64,000 bases of DNA from Parathalassolituus penaei (GTDB lineage Bacteria; Pseudomonadota; Gammaproteobacteria; Pseudomonadales; Oceanobacteraceae). Under the pieces are notes generated by a model. The model searched no databases, had not been told where the DNA came from, and saw only the letters and a list, made by a program, of their open reading frames with translations. Positions 57,734-64,000 of the stretch are shown piece by piece. Where the stretch lies: positions 186,001-250,000 of the forward strand of contig NZ_JAPNOA010000016.1 in assembly GCF_026626885.1 (NCBI RefSeq), read 5' to 3'. The translations under genes and the position numbers were made by a program. Position 1 is the first letter of the stretch. Every line of letters starts with the position of its first letter.

Positions 57734-58323
57734 GGGGTGAACTCCGTGGTCAGGGTCAATGTGCGATCCTGGATGTCATCTGAATCGACGTAAATAAAAT
57801 TGCCATTGGCATCCTGGCCGCCGGAGCGAGCGTCCCAGCTGAGACTGATCTGTACATGATCATCCACGGCACCATCGGTAAAAGTTACTATCAGTTGTGG
57901 AGTAGCAATAAAGTCGGATGCACTTTTTCGCGTAAATACTGACCCTGATACTTCCCAGTTACTGGAGCAGGCGACGTCCCACAAATCAGAAGCCGCCAAG
58001 GTAGCAGCAGTGCAAGTTGCATCAGCGATGGTAATGTTATTGCCATTATATTGGTTGGAACACATGGGAGTCGGTGGAGCGCTGCAGTCCACGGCTACTC
58101 CGCCAGTATCATAAGCGGACGCCGCAGCAGAATTGGCGCGAATACGATTGGTCAGGTCTTCGAGCATCCAGCTAGCCTGGGTACGGCCCCCCGCATCTTC
58201 TGTTGAGCGATTGACTTCCAGTTGCAAAGCAGCGATGCCAGCGAGACCAATGATACTGATCACAACGGTGATCATCACTTCGATCAGGGTGTACCCCTGC
58301 TGACGAATAGGGGAATATCTCAT
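57730..58323 (-). CDS. pilV: Type IV minor pilin PilV
   Basis: 197 residues from the ATG at 58323, which overlaps the preceding gene's stop by four bases. Leader RYSPIRQQG then YTLIEVMITVVISIIGLAGIAALQ, typical PilV. Cys-rich globular part (VDCSAPPTPMC, ATCTAAT, VACSSN). Belongs to the priming complex with PilW, PilX, PilE, FimU and PilY1. Confidence 0.91.
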   Translation of the reverse strand: MRYSPIRQQGYTLIEVMITVVISIIGLAGIAALQLEVNRSTEDAGGRTQASWMLEDLTNRIRANSAAASAYDTGGVAVDCSAPPTPMCSNQYNGNNITIADATCTAATLAASDLWDVACSSNWEVSGSVFTRKSASDFIATPQLIVTFTDGAVDDHVQISLSWDARSGGQDANGNFIYVDSDDIQDRTLTLTTEFTP

Positions 58324-58817
58324 GGGCAGGCACCTGAGGTAATCACGGTTTGGCCGATGAAGTTGATGTTGATGGTGTGGCGGTGTTCCCCCTTGCAATT
58401 GGTGACGGCAATCAGCAGGGAGCCGGTTGAGGCGCGTCCCTGACTGTCGAAACTTAAGGGGGCACTTGTGGTGAACGTGCTGCTGATGGTGTTGGCAGCG
58501 GCGGTATGCTGACTGTTGGAGCCGCGGGTTCTCAGAAGCGTAGCACCTTGCAGTACTTGCCAGCCGATGTTCCAATCGCCACTGAGTGGCTGGACATTGA
58601 CGGTATTAGCGAGAACCACGGCTTGGCTGCGTGCAAAGGCGATATCCATTTCCAGATGGTCACGCAGAGCGTCGGCGGTACGGTTTTGCATCATTCCATT
58701 GATGGAAGGCCCTCCCACCGCCGCCAGAATGGCGATGATGGTAAGGGTAATCATCATTTCAATCAGGGTCAGGCCACGTATGGCCCTCCCCTGAAACAGG
58801 TGGGATACAGCTATCAT
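58320..58817 (-). CDS. fimU: Type IV minor pilin FimU/FimT-like (GspH family)
   Basis: 165 residues from the ATG at 58817, with GGAGGGAAGA as ribosome site; the ATG overlaps the pilY1 stop. Leader ends RG before LTLIEMMITLTIIAILAAVGGPSI; GspH-type body with FARSQAVVLANTVNV and two Cys (NCKGEH, SGACP). Its place directly before pilV fits FimU rather than FimT. Confidence 0.85.
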   Translation of the reverse strand: MIAVSHLFQGRAIRGLTLIEMMITLTIIAILAAVGGPSINGMMQNRTADALRDHLEMDIAFARSQAVVLANTVNVQPLSGDWNIGWQVLQGATLLRTRGSNSQHTAAANTISSTFTTSAPLSFDSQGRASTGSLLIAVTNCKGEHRHTININFIGQTVITSGACP

Positions 58818-61800
58818 TCTTCCCTCCAGTAATTTCGATAAAGGGTGGCGTTGGCATCCGGTGGACACTCGAGTTCGGCACCGATGATTATGGATTGTCC
58901 ATTTGGACAACCACCACCACCGCCACCACCAACGGTACCGTCTGCAACGGCTTTTTCAACAATCAGCACGGGACTTGGCGGAATTCCTCCTTCTTCCAGA
59001 TCTTTTTCGATCAGAATGGGCGGCTCTTTTACAACGTTGCCGTTTTCATCCAGCTTGTAGGTACCGTTTTTCAACATATATACCCGCGCATCGCCGATAT
59101 CCGGTTCACAGCCACTCTGGGTATTTGGATCTGATGGCCGATAGGTGGTGAAATAGCTATAACCACTGACCGTGATGGAGTCGGACAATGCTTTTTCCCC
59201 TTCATCTGGCAGGGTGTAGAACAGCCCGTTATGAATCTGGTTGGCCGATGCTGAGCTGAAGCTGCTGTAGTTAGCCAGATCGGAACGGTTCAAGGGGCTG
59301 TAACTGCTCGGTACCGTCAGTGTGTCGTAGTCATTGATCAGGTACAGGCGGTCGGTGGCGCTGTTATCCAGTGGATGTGCGCGGTAACCAGAGCCGATCG
59401 CAATCTGGAAACGTTCCTGCGAGTACAGGGTGCCTGTAGACGAGTTATAAAACTGTCCCTCATTACTCCAGCTAACATCCGGAGAAGTAAAGAAACGGAC
59501 GTTCTCGGAGGCCGAGTTGTCAGCCCCCAGATCAGCAATCACGCCACCTTGAGCATAATCAGCAGCACCTGCGCCGGTATCGGCCCCGGTAAAGTCGATA
59601 CGCCAGATACGTCCACCCATATCAGAGGCATAGAGCATATCAACAGTACCGTCACCGTCCATATCTACCGGAGCGATGTTGGATGGAATGGCACTGGTCA
59701 TTCCTGTCAGGCGTAAGCTGGCATCAGCTGACGGAGAGGCTTTCCAGAGCAATGCGCCGGTCGCCGGGTCAACCATATAGATGGCATTACCCATGGTGGC
59801 ATCCGTGCGGATATCGTTGTTGTCTTCAGCTGGATCGTAACCACCGCCAAACACCAGAACGTCTTTTTTGACGCCGCCCCATTTAATAGTGATCGGTGTC
59901 ATTTCTGACCAGGTCTGCCCCAGCTCAGAGAACGAACCTGAGCCGCCGTTAATCTGCCACAGATATTTGGGTTCGGCTCGGTCGCTGACGTCGAGTGCGT
60001 AGTAGTTACGACCACCACGGCGCATACCGCTGTAAAGATAGGCTTGTTCATTATTGTCGATGATCAGATTGCCGTTGCTGTCGTTATGCCAAACGCTGAT
60101 CTGGCCATCCATACCGTACATCTTGCTGCCACCACCGGCGTAGTAGGCAGCGAGGTTTGGCAGCAGTTCTTTCGGAACAAATGAAAAGTGTTCGTATGGG
60201 CTGTCGATGTTGGTGTTAAACGCGTGCAGATAACCACTGTTGGTGCCCACATACAGAACACTGTCCGGAATCTTTTCGCCGGAGCCGTTGATGGTATACC
60301 CATAGGTCAGCAGTGCTGGACGGCTGTGTAGCGGGTCTTCCATTTCACGACGAGCAAGGGTCGGGTTGCCGTTCAGAACGTCATAACCAGATGACCACAG
60401 CAGCAGTTTGGTGAAATTGTCCGTTGACAGGCTGGTACCGAACATTGCCTGGGTCAGGTTGCTATTGGAGCTACTGATGCGATTGGCAGAAGCGGTCAGG
60501 GATGTATTGCCGCCTAACCAGGTGGCAATATTGCGTGACGCCGGAGCGGTCAGGCGGCGGGCAATACCACCGGTGGTGACGTTGGCGCCATCCGGAGAGT
60601 CTTCTGAGAGTGTCCAGAAGCTGACGGCGTTATCCGCAAAAAATCCGGTAGTGTCATCCACCGCTGCCGCATCGCGGGAATCGACGATTTCACCGTCAGA
60701 GAGACGATAACGCTTGATATTGCCTTGCCAACGCACGGTGCTGGCTGGGCTGAATACCGAGAAATACAGCTGGTCGGTATGCTCCATGCTGTTAAAGGCG
60801 TTCACCGCCACAGCGGGTGCCGAGAAGCTGCCGCTGTTGCTGGAAATGTTGGCAAATACCTTGGTCAAGGCTTCTTTCAGAGATGCGGCGTCGCTACCGT
60901 TACCGGAAATACCGCCACCGTAGGAAGCCATGGCATCGAGGCGATTCTGCGATGCACCGGAAATAAAACCACCAATGGTGTGAACGTAAATACGTTGGGT
61001 GTCTTCCAGGGCGGTGGAGTTGTCGGCGTGGTAATAGAACCATGCCAGTTCTTCCGCACAGCCACCCTCACCAGAGCAGCTGGTCGAGAAGTTGCTGGCG
61101 GTTGGGTAAGTACTGGCAGGCAGGGTTTGCACCAGGCTGCGTACGGTTGTGTTGATATCCGTATCCTGGTTGGGTTCGCCGTCGGTGAACACCACAATAT
61201 GGTTGGTCTGACATTCGTCGTTCATGGGCGAGATGTATTTGCCAGCACCGTTGTGAGCATCGTCCAGATTCAGATATTCGTTACACACGGTCTCCGTCCG
61301 GTTTTCGACGGTGTCGGGCGTTCCGGCAACCGGGCCGGTGGTGTCGTTGGCAATGTTGCTGCTGTAAGTACTTTCGTTAATACCGGCGTTGACCAGCTGG
61401 GTTTTGGTGCTGCTGCTGAGGCTGCTCCAGATGGTGAACTCACCGGTATCCGCATTACGAATACTCGAAATCAGCGATGTATCGAGCACAAACCACCAGG
61501 GCACCGAGCCAGTGCCAAAGGTTGTTGAAGTCAGGCCATAGGTATTACGGAGCGTGTTTTTGGCACTGCTATTCAGGCTGCCCCAGGATTTCCAGGTCAG
61601 GGATGGATTGGTTTTGTAGGTATAGGGAATGACCCACAAATCATTCTGGGCGACGGTCCACCACCATGGGTATTGAGTAGGAGTGCCGGGGATTACCACT
61701 TGTGTGACTTGTTCACTGGTGCTCACACAGATATTGCTGTTGTCGGTAACCGTGGTGCCGTATTTGATGTTGTCACCGCGAAGAAATGCGCCTGCTTCAT

Positions 61801-62191
61801 AAACGGCTTCAGTGAGGGGGGTATAACCGTTGGCCGTATAGGAGTTGAGGACCGAACTGACCACCGAGCGGGTGCCATCGGCATCAATCGACATCATAGG
61901 TGTACTGAGGCGTCCGCCCTGGTTGTTATTGAAGCGCATCAGGGCAATATTGATATTGCTGGTACTGTTGATAACGTCAATGGCCGCCTGACGAACAACC
62001 GCCAAACGAGTGCCCTGCAGAGTGCCGTCGCTGTAAACGTTACCGGCCATACTGCCTGATGTGTCCATCACAAACACCACGTTTGGGGTACTGGAAGCAT
62101 TGCTGCTGACATAGATTTCGGTGTCGTCAGCCTGTGCCGGTGGAACAGACAGTAGTCCTATTGCTGTTAACGATAGCCAGTAGAGTTTCAT
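58814..62191 (-). CDS. pilY1: PilY1, pilus tip adhesin / assembly factor
   Basis: 1125 residues with a Sec signal peptide (cleavage after AQA near 21). The N-terminal von Willebrand A-like domain has the MIDAS motif DTSGSM at 43-48. The C-terminal half is a PilY1 beta-propeller with a calcium loop DMDGDGTVD near 845 (equivalent to the calcium loop that controls pilus retraction in P. aeruginosa) and NDSNGNLIIDNNE further upstream. A run of seven Gly precedes CPNGQS near the C-terminus. Works at the pilus tip with the minor pilins; also linked to surface sensing. Confidence 0.94.
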   Translation of the reverse strand: MKLYWLSLTAIGLLSVPPAQADDTEIYVSSNASSTPNVVFVMDTSGSMAGNVYSDGTLQGTRLAVVRQAAIDVINSTSNINIALMRFNNNQGGRLSTPMMSIDADGTRSVVSSVLNSYTANGYTPLTEAVYEAGAFLRGDNIKYGTTVTDNSNICVSTSEQVTQVVIPGTPTQYPWWWTVAQNDLWVIPYTYKTNPSLTWKSWGSLNSSAKNTLRNTYGLTSTTFGTGSVPWWFVLDTSLISSIRNADTGEFTIWSSLSSSTKTQLVNAGINESTYSSNIANDTTGPVAGTPDTVENRTETVCNEYLNLDDAHNGAGKYISPMNDECQTNHIVVFTDGEPNQDTDINTTVRSLVQTLPASTYPTASNFSTSCSGEGGCAEELAWFYYHADNSTALEDTQRIYVHTIGGFISGASQNRLDAMASYGGGISGNGSDAASLKEALTKVFANISSNSGSFSAPAVAVNAFNSMEHTDQLYFSVFSPASTVRWQGNIKRYRLSDGEIVDSRDAAAVDDTTGFFADNAVSFWTLSEDSPDGANVTTGGIARRLTAPASRNIATWLGGNTSLTASANRISSSNSNLTQAMFGTSLSTDNFTKLLLWSSGYDVLNGNPTLARREMEDPLHSRPALLTYGYTINGSGEKIPDSVLYVGTNSGYLHAFNTNIDSPYEHFSFVPKELLPNLAAYYAGGGSKMYGMDGQISVWHNDSNGNLIIDNNEQAYLYSGMRRGGRNYYALDVSDRAEPKYLWQINGGSGSFSELGQTWSEMTPITIKWGGVKKDVLVFGGGYDPAEDNNDIRTDATMGNAIYMVDPATGALLWKASPSADASLRLTGMTSAIPSNIAPVDMDGDGTVDMLYASDMGGRIWRIDFTGADTGAGAADYAQGGVIADLGADNSASENVRFFTSPDVSWSNEGQFYNSSTGTLYSQERFQIAIGSGYRAHPLDNSATDRLYLINDYDTLTVPSSYSPLNRSDLANYSSFSSASANQIHNGLFYTLPDEGEKALSDSITVSGYSYFTTYRPSDPNTQSGCEPDIGDARVYMLKNGTYKLDENGNVVKEPPILIEKDLEEGGIPPSPVLIVEKAVADGTVGGGGGGGCPNGQSIIIGAELECPPDANATLYRNYWREE

Positions 62192-62201
62192 GGGCTGTAC
62201 C

Positions 62202-62546
62202 TCAATACGGTCCTTTGTAGCCGCCGAAGCGAATGTAGGTGACTTCCTTTTGCTGACGATCTACCCCGAGATAAATCACCGGGTAGGGGTGCGACAGGTA
62301 CAGCTCAGTCGCACGCTTGAGGTCAATGGGAGTGTCCTGATCAAAAAATTCGTTGTACCGGCTCAGCTTCAGAGCGGTAATGGAGCAGTCTTCACACAGG
62401 CGAGCCTGTGCTGCTCCGCCCGAGAAGGCTACCAGGTCGGTGGCCGCAATATGGTATTCGGCAAAACCGCCCAGCGTTGGTGACTCTTCTGTCGCCAGGC
62501 AATACGAAGCCATTGCCAGACTTGCCAGCAAACACAACCTTTTCAT
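62202..62546 (-). CDS. Small exported protein in pilus cluster (possible PilY2 counterpart)
   Basis: 114 residues with a short signal peptide (KRLCLLASLAMASYCLA) and a strong ribosome site (GGGAGACGAGACA). A CEDC pair may form a disulfide; the C-terminus is HPYPVIYLGVDRQQKEVTYIRF. PilY2 in Pseudomonas has similar size and is exported, but lies after pilY1; here the gene lies before it. Homology is not shown, so I give no symbol. Confidence 0.7.
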   Translation of the reverse strand: MKRLCLLASLAMASYCLATEESPTLGGFAEYHIAATDLVAFSGGAAQARLCEDCSITALKLSRYNEFFDQDTPIDLKRATELYLSHPYPVIYLGVDRQQKEVTYIRFGGYKGPY

Positions 62547-62571
62547 TGTCTCGTCTCCCTGAGTCGGGCTG

Positions 62572-63156
62572 TTATTGCGGGGCAGCGCCCATCACAACAA
62601 AGCCCTGGCGTTGTACTGAGCTGATATTGCCGCCGGCATTACTCGCGATAACCTGGCTGGCGAAGTAGTAAGGAGCCTGGGTGCCAGCACTGTTGCCAGC
62701 GGAGTCCCGAAGCGAATATTTCTTGCCGGATGGCAGTTGGTCGACGCTGACAAGGTTGGATACCGAGTCAACGGCTTTCAGATCATCGTGTTCCGGCGCG
62801 GTCCAGCTACTCTCGGAAAAAATATCGATGGTGGTATCACCGCTGGCAGCACCGGCGTTGACATTGTTTTGTTCGTTGGTGATCAGGGTGCCGAGCGCAT
62901 CGGTGGCACCATCACCGCTGCCCAGGTTGGCCATCATGGATTCAATGCTGCTATAAGCTGCCGTGAACATTTGCTGCTTGAATTGCATGTTGGTTGTCAT
63001 CTTGACCTGCAAGCTTGAACGTTGCATGGCCACACTGGCACCCAGAGTCAGCAGAGTGAGAATGGCCAGACTGATCAGCAGGGCAGATCCGCGCTGTTTT
63101 CTGGCTCGAATCGGCGCACTGCCAGAAAATGTAGTATTTTGGTAACTGATTCTCAT
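62572..63156 (-). CDS. pilX: Type IV minor pilin PilX
   Basis: 194 residues. Leader APIRARKQRG then SALLISLAILTLLTLGASVAMQRSSLQ: the Gly-Ser junction and missing Glu5 are typical of PilX/GspK-like pilins, which sit at the tip. No clear Shine-Dalgarno before the ATG at 63156. A 116-bp gap separates it from the next gene upstream; it contains AGTAGCAA...TTGCTACT arms. Confidence 0.85.
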   Translation of the reverse strand: MRISYQNTTFSGSAPIRARKQRGSALLISLAILTLLTLGASVAMQRSSLQVKMTTNMQFKQQMFTAAYSSIESMMANLGSGDGATDALGTLITNEQNNVNAGAASGDTTIDIFSESSWTAPEHDDLKAVDSVSNLVSVDQLPSGKKYSLRDSAGNSAGTQAPYYFASQVIASNAGGNISSVQRQGFVVMGAAPQ

Positions 63157-63272
63157 TTTCTAGTAGCAACTTTAACTTTAAGTAAAAATGATGAGGGATA
63201 TTGCTACTCAACATAGGGGTTTTGCAACTGCTCAAACGCCAGGCGTTTCAGTTTTCGGTGTTAACGGTTACC

Positions 63273-63860
63273 TCAAAAACACGGAATATTTTGACCGCTG
63301 GCAGCCTCCGGAAGCCCGTCACCATTAGTATCTCGACCAGTTCTCACTCGACCCATCCGCGACACAATCCATACAGAAGTTGAATAACGATTGTTCGGCA
63401 AACGACGACAATAACTGAGTGAGCCATTGTTAACGGCAGCAAAGCCACGTTCGTCAAACATCAGTGCCCGGTTAGGATAATGGCGTTTCACATCGTTATC
63501 AGCGGCTGGAATGGTCTGAATAACGGTTTCGTTGGTGTCGAGCGCACGATTGCCGTTGCGGTCCTGAAACAGGGTGAGGGATGCGTTCCAGTTGTTGTCG
63601 CAGCGCTGCTGGCTGTCGAGTGGACAGAGTGTGGCATGTGATTGCAGGGCAACCGCTGTGGTCCGGCTAGTGTCGATCAGGGTTTGTAGCTGCTGGATTT
63701 CGTAATAGCCACGCTGTTGTAACAGGAAGCCATCAATGGCGGGGAATACGAACGCAAACGAGATACTGATGATCAGCAGGACAATCAGCAGTTCGGTCAG
63801 GGTCATGCCGTGCTGATCATTGGAGACAGGTACGGGTGAGGCAAGTACATTCCTTTGCAT
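63273..63860 (-). CDS. fimT: Type IV pilin-like protein FimT (GspH family)
   Basis: 195 residues from the ATG at 63860 (GGAGGAATATCC upstream). Leader ends QHG before MTLTELLIVLLIISISFAFVFPAIDGF; GspH-like body with Cys in LCPLDSQQRC and LSYCRRL. It starts the pilin cluster, as fimT does in Pseudomonas. In some species FimT takes part in DNA uptake. The C-terminal region (SRMGRVRTGRDTNGDG) is basic. Confidence 0.8.
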   Translation of the reverse strand: MQRNVLASPVPVSNDQHGMTLTELLIVLLIISISFAFVFPAIDGFLLQQRGYYEIQQLQTLIDTSRTTAVALQSHATLCPLDSQQRCDNNWNASLTLFQDRNGNRALDTNETVIQTIPAADNDVKRHYPNRALMFDERGFAAVNNGSLSYCRRLPNNRYSTSVWIVSRMGRVRTGRDTNGDGLPEAASGQNIPCF

Positions 63861-63949
63861 GGATATTCCTCCCTGGATGGTATGAACCATTTAAAGCCAG
63901 GGAGGTGCGCTTGTCTGTCCAGAAAAAGCATGAGATTTCGGAGAATTTT

Positions 63950-63969
63950 CCTCAGTCTTTTTACTGAGG
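63950..63969. other. Hairpin upstream of the pilin cluster
   Basis: CCTCAGT / ACTGAGG, 7-bp stem, loop CTTTTT, about 90 bp upstream of fimT. No T-run follows on either strand, so a terminator role is uncertain; it could belong to a gene beyond the window. Confidence 0.35.
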
Positions 63970-64000
63970 CAATTTGGGCAATTTAATCAATTCTCAGCTT

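Overview
The window is a compact, almost wholly coding piece of a gammaproteobacterial chromosome. Its gene order follows several blocks I know from Pseudomonas: fimX-hypothetical-psd-rhdA-HDOD-motAB-rsgA-orn; pgi-panD-panC-panB-folK-pcnB-crcZ-cbrB-cbrA-gluQ-dksA; ispB-rplU-rpmA-obgE-proB-rpsT-murJ-ribF-ileS-lspA-fkpB-ispH followed by the type IV minor pilin cluster. The blocks are joined differently from P. aeruginosa and carry local insertions (a four-gene methionine salvage operon, kdsA between proB and rpsT). A marine Oceanospirillales-type relative of Pseudomonas is my best guess; this is inference from gene content and order, not a database result.

Layout. 1-14 kb: FimX (cut by the window edge), an exported hypothetical protein, Psd, rhodanese, an HDOD protein, the MotAB stator, a PAS-PAS-GGDEF-EAL protein, a cupin, RsgA, Orn, and S-formylglutathione hydrolase. 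14-17.4 kb: mtnA-mtnB-mtnD-mtnC. 17.5-23.5 kb: pgi, pantothenate genes, folK, pcnB. 23.5-25.6 kb: a 2-kb non-coding region. 25.6-31.4 kb: cbrB, cbrA, gluQ, dksA. 31.6-40.8 kb: aminotransferase, sfsA, Rieske protein, a probable Fur-controlled small RNA, pentapeptide protein, DNA polymerase II, a NarL-type two-component pair, a YdcH-like protein, trxC. 40.9-56.3 kb: dsbD, ispB and the ribosomal/cell-envelope housekeeping run to ispH. 56.4-63.9 kb: minor pilins and PilY1, in an order different from Pseudomonas.

The standout is 23,571-25,565 between cbrB and pcnB. It holds not one CrcZ but four consecutive minus-strand small-RNA units. Each has a sigma-54 promoter with exact GG-N10-GC geometry, several A-rich Hfq/Crc-binding (CA) motifs and its own intrinsic terminator. 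Each is preceded by TGTTAC/GTAACA half-sites of the CbrB type; the first half-site lies 75 bp from the -24 element in three units and 84 bp in the fourth. The unit nearest pcnB is about 280 nt with five CA motifs (CrcZ itself). The other three are about 160 nt, share a distinct architecture and one invariant 26-nt block, and form a second family. CbrA-CbrB would thus drive a multi-copy RNA sponge for Hfq/Crc from one locus.

A second probable regulatory RNA lies at 33,946-34,056. It has a strong promoter overlapped by two Fur-box-like sequences, a transcript of about 110 nt and an intrinsic terminator, which is the layout of PrrF/RyhB iron-sparing RNAs.
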